Assembly (NCBI GenBank): GCA_009360345.1
Contig: SPDP01000003.1
Span: forward strand, 558,001-622,000
DNA from: Alcaligenaceae bacterium SAGV5
GTDB lineage: Bacteria; Pseudomonadota; Gammaproteobacteria; Burkholderiales; Burkholderiaceae_B
DNA length: 64,000 bases
Direction of reading: 5' to 3'
Part shown: positions 33,478 through 41,109 of the stretch, piece by piece
Position numbering within the stretch: position 1 is the stretch's first letter
How the letters are laid out: every line of letters starts with the position of its first letter
Program-made: the position numbers and the translations under genes
The notes under the pieces: generated by a model
Told to the model about the DNA's origin: nothing
Databases searched by the model: none
Seen by the model: only the letters and a program-made list of their open reading frames with translations

Positions 33478-34233
33478 TCAGGCGGTGCTGGCGGCCGCCG
33501 GAGCGATCGTGAAGCCGCGCGGAGGTTGCGCGATGGCGTGCAACTGGCCTTTCAGGATGAAGTCGAGCGCATTGCGGGCTTCGTCGAAGCCGGCGATGGG
33601 AATGTGTACCAGGCCATGCTCGCGGCAATAGTCGATCAGGCGATGCTTGGCCAGCACGAAATCGACGGTGCCCGATACGCAGAAGTCCGAGGCGCCGTCG
33701 CCCACGTACAGGATTTTCTCGTGCAGGCCGCGCACGCCCGAGCCGTAGGAGCACTTGCAGGTGCCGCTGGCCTTGCGGCAGGCGGCGTCGGCGTAGGGGA
33801 AGGTCAGCCGCCAGCTGCGCGGGCCGGCCTGCTCGAAGCGGTTGGCCACCACGGGCAGGTCCGCCAGGCCATGGCGGTCCATGATGGCCGTGATCACGCC
33901 CGCCAGGCCGTCGCTGACGATGTGCACCGGTGTGCCGAGGCGGCGCGCCTGGGCCACGAATTCGGGGAAGGCCGGGTCGATCTCGATGCCCGCCACCAGG
34001 GCGTCCAGTTCTTCCTTGCTGGCGTCCAGCAGCGCGATCTGCTTGGCCATGCACTCGCGCGAGCCGATCTCGCCCTGTTCCCAGGCGGTTTCCAGCTCCT
34101 GCCATCCCGGCCGGCCAAAATGTTCAAGCAGGGTGTCGGTGACATCCTGCTTGGAAATGGTGCCGTCGAAGTCGCACAACACGATCCATTCGGATCCGGG
34201 CTGTTCGTCGGCAGCGTACTGACTGAGCAACAT
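33478..34233 (-). CDS. HAD-IB (MtnX/SerB-like) phosphatase
   Basis: Phosphatase of 251 residues. Motif I is DFDGTISKQD (nucleophile Asp about residue 21), motif II is HIVSDGL and motif III/IV is YVGDGASDFC. A Cys-rich insertion, CRKASGTCKC, may bind a metal. The class includes phosphoserine phosphatase and MtnX; no methionine-salvage genes are near, so a different phosphomonoester, perhaps a lipid or amino-alcohol headgroup, is likely. Lies 10 bases after the adaptor gene. Confidence 0.85.
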   Translation of the reverse strand: MLLSQYAADEQPGSEWIVLCDFDGTISKQDVTDTLLEHFGRPGWQELETAWEQGEIGSRECMAKQIALLDASKEELDALVAGIEIDPAFPEFVAQARRLGTPVHIVSDGLAGVITAIMDRHGLADLPVVANRFEQAGPRSWRLTFPYADAACRKASGTCKCSYGSGVRGLHEKILYVGDGASDFCVSGTVDFVLAKHRLIDYCREHGLVHIPIAGFDEARNALDFILKGQLHAIAQPPRGFTIAPAAASTA

Positions 34234-34242
34234 GGCAAGCCT

Positions 34243-35145
34243 TTAGGGAAGGAAACGGACCAGCACCCGCTGGCCGACACGCAATTTCTCGGGTTTTTCG
34301 ATCGACAGCAGGCTCTCGACCCCCCGGCGGCTGATCCGTTCCTGCGGATCGTCGCTGGGGGCCATGACCTGGAACACGCTGCCTATGCGCTCCAGGCGGG
34401 CGGCGATGGGCGTGCCGCCCGGGGCGGATTCTTCCACGATCTCGGCCTGCATGCCGGTTTTCAATGCCGCGACATAGGCTTCGTTCACCTCGGCCCGGAC
34501 GATCAGGCGGCGCTTGGGCAGCAGGCGCAGCAGTTCGGTCTGGGCCGTGATCGCGTTGCCGACCTGCACGTCCAGCCCCACGATCTCGCCGTCCACGGGG
34601 GCGCGGACCTGCTGGCGTTCCAATGTCCATTGCGCTGCACGCAATTTCTGGCGCGCGACCTCGACCGCCGCCTGGGTCGCCGCCGCCTCGGCCTCGGCTT
34701 GCGCCACGGCGTTGCGCGCATCGTCGGCGGCCTGGCCGTCGATGGCGCCGCCGGCCGCGGCCTCGGTCACCCGCTGGGCGCGCTGCTGGAGCCCGGGCAC
34801 GCGGCTGCGCAGCACGCGTTCCTGGGCTTGCGCCTGGCGCAATTCGGCCTCGGCCGCGTCGACGGCCAGCTGGGCCGCCGCGGGGTTGAATTCGATCAGC
34901 GCCTGGCCTTTCTTGACCTGGTCGCCATCGTGGACGGTCACGCGCGCGACGGTGCCGTCCACGGCCGCGCCCACGCGCACCAGGCCGCCTTCGACGTCGA
35001 CGCGTCCGCGCGCGACGGCCGCGTAGGGGGGCTGGTCGGCCGTGGGGGAGTCGGCCTGCGGCTCGCGGGAACACGCGGCCAGGAACAGACTCCCGGTCAG
35101 GGTGACCAGGACGCCAAGGCGAAGAGAGGTGAAAAGCTTAGGCAC
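34243..35145 (-). CDS. HlyD/DevB-type periplasmic adaptor
   Basis: Membrane-fusion protein of 300 residues. A lipoprotein-like signal ends at LAAC, followed by a biotinyl-lipoyl half-motif (VGAAVDGTVARVTVHDGDQVKKGQ), an alpha-hairpin (about 90-185) and a beta-barrel. The start is taken as GTG at 35145, 14 bases after the ATPase stop, because no ATG lies between it and the ATPase coding region. With the ATPase it forms two of the four parts of a DevABC-TolC-like exporter; the permease and outer-membrane parts are at 16311-18940. Confidence 0.85.
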   Translation of the reverse strand: MPKLFTSLRLGVLVTLTGSLFLAACSREPQADSPTADQPPYAAVARGRVDVEGGLVRVGAAVDGTVARVTVHDGDQVKKGQALIEFNPAAAQLAVDAAEAELRQAQAQERVLRSRVPGLQQRAQRVTEAAAGGAIDGQAADDARNAVAQAEAEAAATQAAVEVARQKLRAAQWTLERQQVRAPVDGEIVGLDVQVGNAITAQTELLRLLPKRRLIVRAEVNEAYVAALKTGMQAEIVEESAPGGTPIAARLERIGSVFQVMAPSDDPQERISRRGVESLLSIEKPEKLRVGQRVLVRFLP

Positions 35146-35159
35146 GAGCTCGGGAATTC

Positions 35160-35909
35160 CTAGGTTTCGGCGACCAGCGCACTGGTGCGCCTGTCGTCCA
35201 GGATGCGCCCATCCTCCATGGTCAGGACGCGGTCGGCATGGCTGATCAGGCGCGGATCGTGGCTGACGCACAACACCGTGGCGCCGTGGCGCCTGGCGAT
35301 GCGGTGCAGGATGTCGATGACTTTCATGCCGTTGCCGGCGTCCAGCGCGCTGGTCGGCTCGTCCGCAAAGAGCAGTTCGGGTTCCTTGGCGAGCGCGCGG
35401 GCGATGGCCACGCGCTGCTGTTCGCCGCCGGACAGGCCCGATGGCCGCTGGCGGGCGCGCCCGCCCATGCCGACTTCTTCCAGCGCCGCCCAGGCCTGTT
35501 CCTCGGCCTGTTGCTTGGACAGGCCTACGTAGCGCAGGGGCAGGACGACCTGTTCGACAGCCGTCAGCGCGGGAAAAAGATTGAAGCCTTGGAAGACGAA
35601 GCCGGTATGCATCAGCCGGAAACGTTCAAGCTCGTGTAGCTGCAACAGGCCAAGGTCCTGGCCCAGGGCGCGCACCATGCCGGCATCCGGACGCAGCATG
35701 CCGCTGAGGATGGCCAGCAGGGTGCTTTTGCCGCAGCCCGATGGCCCGGAAATCAATGTCAGTTCGCCGGGCATGATGCTAACCGACAAATCCCGCAGAA
35801 TGCGCTCGCGCACATTACCGGATAGAAAGGATTTGCTGAGCGACTCGGCGACGAGACTCGGTGTGTTGCCCGGCGTGCGGCCTGTGGCCTGGGGCTCGGT
35901 CGCCCGCAT
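35160..35909 (-). CDS. DevA/LolD-type ABC transporter ATPase
   Basis: ATPase of 249 residues: Walker A ISGPSGCGKST, Q-loop FVFQGFNLF, signature LSGGEQQRVAIARAL, Walker B ELLFADEPTSALD and H-loop VSHDPR. The MacB/DevA/LolD subgroup is recognised by the sequence around the Q-loop and the short size. First gene of the minus-strand operon. No cognate FtsX-type permease follows; the only one in the window is at 16311. Start ATG at 35909 with TTGGAGA upstream. Confidence 0.92.
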   Translation of the reverse strand: MRATEPQATGRTPGNTPSLVAESLSKSFLSGNVRERILRDLSVSIMPGELTLISGPSGCGKSTLLAILSGMLRPDAGMVRALGQDLGLLQLHELERFRLMHTGFVFQGFNLFPALTAVEQVVLPLRYVGLSKQQAEEQAWAALEEVGMGGRARQRPSGLSGGEQQRVAIARALAKEPELLFADEPTSALDAGNGMKVIDILHRIARRHGATVLCVSHDPRLISHADRVLTMEDGRILDDRRTSALVAET

Positions 35910-35930
35910 GGCAAGGTCTCCAACTGGCTG

Positions 35931-35955
35931 AAAAACAAAACCCGGCTAAGCCGGG
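35931..35955 (-). terminator. Intrinsic terminator between the MHS transporter and the ATPase operon
   Basis: On the minus strand a stem CCCGGC/GCCGGG with a 3-base loop (35941-35955) is followed by TTTTGTTTTT. It lies about 135 bases beyond the transporter's stop and only 21 before the ATPase start. So it ends the upstream transcript, and any promoter for the ATPase operon upstream of it would need read-through. A GTAAC-GCTT-GTTAC dyad at 35959-35972 adjoins it. Confidence 0.75.
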
Positions 35956-36088
35956 ATTGTAACGCTTGTTACGATAACCCAAGTTTTGCGATGGTGGGAA
36001 GTCTCGGCGCACCCGGTGCCTGGTCGAATTGTTGCAGGCGCGCCGCATCGCGGGAGCGGGGCGCGGCTTTGCCGCGCCCTTGCCGGGG

Positions 36089-37765
36089 TCAGTCCTCCAG
36101 GCGGTTGTCCTTGGTTTCCTTGACGAACAGGGTACCGATGACCAAACTCATCACGGCAACCGCGATGGGATACCACAGCCCATTATAGATGTTGCCGGTG
36201 GCCGCCACGATGGCAAAGGCGGTGGTGGGCAGGAAGCCGCCGAACCAGCCGTTGCCGATGTGGTAAGGCAGGCTCATCGAAGTGTAGCGGATGCGGGTGG
36301 GGAACATTTCCACCAGCATGGCCGCGATCGGGCCGTAGACCATCGTGACCAGGATCACCAGCAGCGTCAGCAGCACCACCAGCATGGTCTTGTTGACCTG
36401 GGCCGGATCGGCCTTGGCCGGGTAGCCGTGGTTGCGGATTTCCGTCGTCAGGCGCGCCTTGAGCTCGTCGCCGCGCGTCTTGAATTCGGCCGCCGGCAGT
36501 CCCGCGCCCTCGAAGGACTCGATCGTGGTGTCGCCTACCTTGATCTTGGCCACGGATCCCGGCGGAGCCGCTTCATTGCTGTAGTTGACCGAGTTCGAGG
36601 CCAGGAAGGACTTGGCCTGGTCGCAGGAGCTGACGAACTTGGCGGTGCCCACCGGGTTGAACTGGAATGAGCAGGTCTTGGGGTCGGCCACGACCACCAC
36701 GGGAGCCTTGGCCTGCGCTGCTTCCAGCGCCGGGTTGGCGTAGTGCGTGATGGCCTTGAAGAGCGGGAAGTAGGCGATGGCGGCGATCAGGCACCCGGCC
36801 ATGATGATGGGCTTGCGGCCTATCTTGTCCGACAGGGAGCCGAACACCAGGAAGAAGGGCGTGCCGATCAGGAGGGCGATGGCGATCAGGATGTTGGCCG
36901 TGGTGGCGTCCACCTTCAGGGTCTGGGTCAGAAAGAACAGCGAGTAGAACTGTCCCGTGTACCAGACCACGGCCTGGCCGGCGGTCAGGCCCAGCAGCGC
37001 CAGCAGGACCACCTTCAGGTTGCCCCACCGGCCGAAGGACTCGGTTAGCGGCGCCTTCGATTGCTTGCCCTCGGCCTTCATGCGCTGGAAGGCGGGCGAC
37101 TCATGCAGCTTGAGCCGGATCCAGACCGAGATCGCCAGCAGGAAGATGGAGACCAGGAACGGGACGCGCCAGCCCCAGGCGGCGAAGGCTTCCTCGCCGG
37201 TGGCGTTGCGCACGCCCAATATCACCAGCAGCGACAGGAACAGGCCCAGCGTGGCAGTGGTCTGGATCCAGCTCGTGTAGGCGCCGCGCTTGCCGTGCGG
37301 GGCATGCTCGGCCACGTAGGTGGCCGCCCCGCCGTACTCGCCGCCCAGCGCCAGGCCCTGGGCCAGCCGCAGGATGATGAGGATGACGGGAGCCGCGATG
37401 CCGATGGACGCGTAGGAGGGCAGTATCCCCACGATGAAGGTCGACAGGCCCATGATCAGGATCGTGATCAGGAACGTGTACTTGCGCCCGACCAGGTCCC
37501 CCAGCCGGCCGAACACCAGGGCACCGAACGGCCGGACCGCGAAACCCGCGGCGAATGCCAGGAGCGCGAAGATGAAGGCCGCCGTGTCATTGACGCCCGA
37601 GAAGAACTGCTTGGCGATGATGGCCGCCAGGGAGCCATATAGGTAGAAGTCGTACCACTCGAATACCGTGCCTAGCGACGAGGCGAAGATCACGCGCCGC
37701 TCTTCCTTGGTCATGGGACGCGCGGCCGGAGTCGGCGCCCCTGAACTGTTGACGGTGGTGCTCAT
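36089..37765 (-). CDS. MHS-family (metabolite:H+ symporter) MFS transporter with extra periplasmic loop
   Basis: Transporter of 558 residues, about 120 longer than typical MHS proteins such as ShiA, ProP or KgtP. It shows MHS signatures: FEWYDFYLYGSLA in helix 1, RPFGALVFGRLGDLVGRK in loop 2-3 and LGGEYGGAATYVAEHAP. The extra length is one insertion of about 105 residues (about 350-455) between two membrane helices near the middle of the second half, with two cysteines that could form a disulfide. An organic acid or betaine is a likely substrate. The LysR gene lies upstream on the same strand. Confidence 0.9.
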   Translation of the reverse strand: MSTTVNSSGAPTPAARPMTKEERRVIFASSLGTVFEWYDFYLYGSLAAIIAKQFFSGVNDTAAFIFALLAFAAGFAVRPFGALVFGRLGDLVGRKYTFLITILIMGLSTFIVGILPSYASIGIAAPVILIILRLAQGLALGGEYGGAATYVAEHAPHGKRGAYTSWIQTTATLGLFLSLLVILGVRNATGEEAFAAWGWRVPFLVSIFLLAISVWIRLKLHESPAFQRMKAEGKQSKAPLTESFGRWGNLKVVLLALLGLTAGQAVVWYTGQFYSLFFLTQTLKVDATTANILIAIALLIGTPFFLVFGSLSDKIGRKPIIMAGCLIAAIAYFPLFKAITHYANPALEAAQAKAPVVVVADPKTCSFQFNPVGTAKFVSSCDQAKSFLASNSVNYSNEAAPPGSVAKIKVGDTTIESFEGAGLPAAEFKTRGDELKARLTTEIRNHGYPAKADPAQVNKTMLVVLLTLLVILVTMVYGPIAAMLVEMFPTRIRYTSMSLPYHIGNGWFGGFLPTTAFAIVAATGNIYNGLWYPIAVAVMSLVIGTLFVKETKDNRLED

Positions 37766-38069
37766 GAAGGAATGTCTCCTGGGTGGGCCTGCTGGGAATG
37801 AGTAATAGTTGATATGCAGACTGGCCCTTAGCCACGGGAGCCTCGGGCTTGAAACCAGAGTAGAAATACTTGCTGACGCGGCACTGACGAGTTACTGACG
37901 GGGAACTGAATCTTCACGAACTGGTGATATGGCCGGGCCTGGCCCGTGCCGGCCACCCGCGCGGCGCCTGGGGGCGGGGCGGGCGCGGGCGCGCCTGGGA
38001 GTTTCCCGCAGGCTGGGCGGCGGGGCCAAAGCGTGGCGGCGGCGAGACGCGGCCCGCCGCTGGCGGGAC
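37766..38069 (-). promoter_or_regulatory. Intergenic region (304 bases) upstream of the MHS transporter
   Basis: No gene seen. The part near the transporter start is moderately AT-rich and holds three CTGACG direct repeats (37873-37900), the probable control site. The remainder, next to the LysR gene end, is very GC-rich and shows no promoter that I can support. Confidence 0.5.
37873..37900. promoter_or_regulatory. Three direct repeats at 11-bp spacing upstream of the MHS transporter
   Basis: CTGACG starts at 37873, 37884 and 37895, exactly 11 bases apart. On the transporter's coding strand this reads CGTCAGT-N4-CGTCAGT-N4-CGTCAGC. Heptamers with 4-base spacers repeated every helical turn are typical of OmpR/PhoB-family response regulators. 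One such regulator is encoded at 43681. The repeats lie about 110 bases before the transporter start. Confidence 0.5.
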
Positions 38070-38966
38070 TCAGCCGGCTGGCGGGACGTCCGGCCGCAGG
38101 TGCCCGGCCAGCCAGTCGACCAGGGCGGCGACGCGGGCGACGTGCTGTTTGCGCCGCGGGACGTAGGCCTTGAACCAGGTCTCCTGCAGCGGGAAATCGT
38201 CCAGTACCGTCTCCAGCGTGCCGGCTTCCAGGGCCGGGCGGGCGACATACGAGGGCAGGGCGGCGATGCCGAGTTCCGACAGGGCGGCATCCCGCAGCGT
38301 CAGGTTGTCGTCGGCCACCAGACGAGGGGGAATGTCCACGCTGATGCCGCCGCGGGCGCTGCGGAAGTGCCAGGCCCGGCCGGATGGCTTGAAGACCAGG
38401 CAGGCGTGTTCGGTCAGGGCCTGGGGGTGGCGCGGCCGGCCGTGGCGCGCGAGATACCCGGGCGCGGCGCACAGCACGGTGTCCACCGGGCACAGGGGAA
38501 TCTCGACCACGCCCTCGTAGCTGGCGGGCCGTCCGCTGATGGCGAGGTCATAGTCCCGTTCGGCGGGGTTGGTGGAGTGATCGACCAGCGAGATCTCCAT
38601 GGTGATGCCGTCGTGCCGCCGCAGGAAGGCGTTGAACAGCGGCCCCAGCCGCACCGTGGTCAGCGTGGTCGGCGTGGCGATCCGCAGGTGGCCCACCAGC
38701 TTGGAGGCGTCCCGTTCCACGCTTTGCACCAGGTCTTCGAAGCTGGCCACCAGCACGCCCGCGCGCGCATGGAGTTTCTCGCCCGCTTCGGTCAGGCGCA
38801 CCGTGCGGGTGGTCCGGTCGAACAGCCGCGCGCCCACCGTCGCTTCCAACTGGCGGATGCGCTTGGCCACGACCGAGGGCACGACCGCCATCTGCCGGGC
38901 GGCCTCCGAAAAACCGCCGCAGGCCACGACGGTGGTGAAAGTGCGCAGTTGCGTGATGGCGTCCAT
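38070..38966 (-). CDS. LysR-family transcriptional regulator
   Basis: Regulator of 298 residues. The N-terminal helix-turn-helix (LRTFTTVVACGGFSEAARQM, VAKRIRQLEATVGARLFDRT) is followed by a substrate-binding domain (about 90-290). It belongs to the large DsdC/AaeR-like group whose genes lie divergent from catabolic targets. The Bug protein / reductase / oxygenase operon starts 131 bases away on the other strand and is the likely target. Confidence 0.9.
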   Translation of the reverse strand: MDAITQLRTFTTVVACGGFSEAARQMAVVPSVVAKRIRQLEATVGARLFDRTTRTVRLTEAGEKLHARAGVLVASFEDLVQSVERDASKLVGHLRIATPTTLTTVRLGPLFNAFLRRHDGITMEISLVDHSTNPAERDYDLAISGRPASYEGVVEIPLCPVDTVLCAAPGYLARHGRPRHPQALTEHACLVFKPSGRAWHFRSARGGISVDIPPRLVADDNLTLRDAALSELGIAALPSYVARPALEAGTLETVLDDFPLQETWFKAYVPRRKQHVARVAALVDWLAGHLRPDVPPAG

Positions 38967-39097
38967 TTGTTCTCTATCGAGCTTACTGATAGCTATTTTT
39001 TGAATAAATGTTCTCTATTATTCCTTAATAAAATCCTTTCCCACAATCGGGCGCGAGCGACGCCCACCGTACCCACCCTGGGAAGAGGAGACCAAAC
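38967..39097. promoter_or_regulatory. Divergent region with repeated TGTTCTCTAT and a LysR-like dyad
   Basis: TGTTCTCTAT occurs at 38968-38977 and 39009-39018, 41 bases (about four helical turns) apart. Between them a CTATC-N9-GATAG dyad (38974-38992) fits a LysR T-N11-A operator. The AT-rich stretch to 39040 should contain the promoter of the Bug operon. The functional roles are inferred. Confidence 0.45.
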
Positions 39098-40078
39098 ATG
39101 TCCAAATCGTGGATCTCGCGCATGCTGGCCGCTGGCGTCCTGGCGTCGTCGTCGGTTGCCGCCGCCGCCGCGCCGGGCTATCCGGTCCGGCCGGTCAAGA
39201 TCGTGACGCCATTCGCCGTGGGCCAGGGGCCCGACGTGCTGCTGCGCATCGTCGCCGAGAAGCTGACCGCCACGCTGGGGCAGCAGGTCATCGTCGAGAA
39301 CCGGCCCGGCGCCAGCGGCTTCCTCGCTTTCGAGGCAGGCCGGCGCGCCGCGCCCGACGGCTACACGCTGGTCCACATGGACAGCTACCACGTGGGTACC
39401 CAGCCGCACCTGTTCGCCAGGCTGCCCTACGACGTGCGCAAGGATTTCGATCCGGTCACGCCGCTCGTGCGCAACTACTTCTTCGTCGTGGTGCCCGCCG
39501 GTTCGACGTGGCGGACGATCGGCGACCTGATCGCCGCCGCCAGGACCAAGCCCGGGGGCGTCTCGTACGGATCCTGGGGCGTGGCCAGTCCCGCGCACCT
39601 GGGCGGGCTGCTGTTGGCCGCGGCCACCGGCACGGACATGATGCACGTGCCTTACAAAGAGTCGGCGCAGTTGTTCCAGTCGGTGGCCGTGGGCGACGTC
39701 AGCTGGACGCTGGGAACGCCGGTGTCGGCCGGCCCCGTGTACCAGTCCGGCAAGGTGCGTTTCCTGGCCGTGGCGGCGCCCCGGCGCCTGCCGGGCTATG
39801 CCGAGGTGCCCACCGTGGCGCAGGCCGGCGGCCCGGCCGGCTTCGAGGTGGGCGGCTGGAATGGCCTGTTCGTTCCCAAGGGTACGCCCGCCGAGCTCGT
39901 GCTGCGGCTGAACGAAGGGATAGCCGCCGCCCTGGAAGCGCCCGACGTGCGGCAGAAACTGGCCACCTTCACCTATGAGGCCTACGCCATGTCCCCGCGC
40001 GACATGGCCCGGCTGGTGGATGAGGAGATCGCCAAGTGGGGCCCGATCATCAAGGGCGCCGATATCCGCCTGGATTGA
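39098..40078 (+). CDS. Bug/TctC-family periplasmic solute-binding protein
   Basis: Tripartite tricarboxylate transporter receptor of 326 residues. A signal peptide of about 25 residues is followed by YPVRPVKIVTPFAVGQGPDV, VIVENRPGASGFLAF and the GYTLV motif typical of Bug proteins. These bind carboxylates or aromatic acids. No TctA or TctB membrane partner is encoded in the window, as for most of the many Bug proteins of Bordetella. Being first in an operon with oxygenase genes suggests an aromatic acid ligand. Confidence 0.92.
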   Translation: MSKSWISRMLAAGVLASSSVAAAAAPGYPVRPVKIVTPFAVGQGPDVLLRIVAEKLTATLGQQVIVENRPGASGFLAFEAGRRAAPDGYTLVHMDSYHVGTQPHLFARLPYDVRKDFDPVTPLVRNYFFVVVPAGSTWRTIGDLIAAARTKPGGVSYGSWGVASPAHLGGLLLAAATGTDMMHVPYKESAQLFQSVAVGDVSWTLGTPVSAGPVYQSGKVRFLAVAAPRRLPGYAEVPTVAQAGGPAGFEVGGWNGLFVPKGTPAELVLRLNEGIAAALEAPDVRQKLATFTYEAYAMSPRDMARLVDEEIAKWGPIIKGADIRLD

Positions 40079-40098
40079 CGGCGAACAGGAGGACAACC

Positions 40099-41076
40099 GT
40101 GGCAAGCAAGCACATCGAGGCCGTGGTGGCCGGGGTCCGGCCGCTGACGCCGCGCATCAAGGAATATCTGCTGGCATCGGCCGATGGCCGGCCGCTGCCG
40201 CGCTACGAGCCGGGCGCGCATGTGGCGCTGCACATGGTGTCGCCGGCGCGGGGTCCCATCGTCCGGCACTACTCGCTGATCGGCGGGCTGGCGGGGCAGG
40301 ACGATCCGCGGCATGTCTATCGCATCGCCGTGCAGCGGGAAGACCGGGCGCGCGGCTCGGCCTTCATCCACGACAGCTTCGCGCCGGGCACGCGCGTGCG
40401 CATCGCCGCGCCGGTCAACGATTTTCCCCTGGACCGGCGCGACACCCGCACCTTGCTCATCGCCGGCGGCATAGGCGTGACACCCATCGTCGCCATGGCG
40501 CGCAGCCTGTCGCGCCGCGGCTGCCGCTACGGTGTCGTGTACGCCGGCCGGGATCCGGCGGCCATGGCCTACCGCGATCTGCTGGAAGAGGTGGCCGGCG
40601 ATCGTGTCCGTTTCCACTACAGCGACGAAGCGGGTGTGTTGGACGTGCGCGGCCTGCTGGCGTCGCAGCCCGGTGGCGTGCGCGTGTATGTGTGCGGTCC
40701 CGCGCCCATGATCGCCGCCGCCCATGAGGCGGGTGCCGCGCTGGGCTGGGACGCCGGGCGCGTGCGCAGCGAAGTGTTCACCGCCGGTCCCACGGGCGAT
40801 GAAACGGCCTTCGAGGTCGAACTGCGCCGCTCGGGCAGGACTGTCCAGGTGGGGCCCGACGCCAGCATCCTGGACGCGCTGCGGCTGGCCGACGTGCCCG
40901 TGCTGTGGGACTGCGCGCGCGGCGAATGCGGCCTGTGCCCGTTGCCGGTCGTCTCGGCCGACGGCCCCATCGACCATCGCGATCGCTACCTGAGCGATGA
41001 AGAGCGCGCCGCCGGCGAGACCCTGTGCATCTGCGTATCGCGGATCCGCGGGACGCGCCTGGTGCTGGACGCCTGA
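40099..41076 (+). CDS. VanB-type oxygenase reductase (FMN, NAD, 2Fe-2S)
   Basis: Reductase of 325 residues with the phthalate dioxygenase reductase layout: FMN domain (about 1-100, RHYSLIGG), NAD domain (LLIAGGIGVTPIVAMARSL, VCGPAPMI) and C-terminal plant-type ferredoxin with ligands in CARGECGLCPLPV and CICVS. It passes electrons from NAD(P)H to the Rieske oxygenase encoded next. The GTG start at 40099 is chosen because a perfect AGGAGG lies 7 bases upstream. It may also serve the orphan oxygenase at 13712. Confidence 0.9.
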   Translation: MASKHIEAVVAGVRPLTPRIKEYLLASADGRPLPRYEPGAHVALHMVSPARGPIVRHYSLIGGLAGQDDPRHVYRIAVQREDRARGSAFIHDSFAPGTRVRIAAPVNDFPLDRRDTRTLLIAGGIGVTPIVAMARSLSRRGCRYGVVYAGRDPAAMAYRDLLEEVAGDRVRFHYSDEAGVLDVRGLLASQPGGVRVYVCGPAPMIAAAHEAGAALGWDAGRVRSEVFTAGPTGDETAFEVELRRSGRTVQVGPDASILDALRLADVPVLWDCARGECGLCPLPVVSADGPIDHRDRYLSDEERAAGETLCICVSRIRGTRLVLDA

Positions 41077-41109
41077 CCATTCCGTCATTCCCTGCAGGAG
41101 CCTGCCATC

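Noticed and set aside
33478..34233. Naming the HAD phosphatase mtnX of the methionine salvage pathway.
   Set aside because: Sequence features are MtnX-like, but no other salvage gene is present and the operon context is different.
36059..36079. Strong 8-bp hairpin just after the MHS transporter stop as its terminator.
   Set aside because: No T-run follows on the minus strand; the hairpin with a T-run at 35931-35955 is the better terminator.
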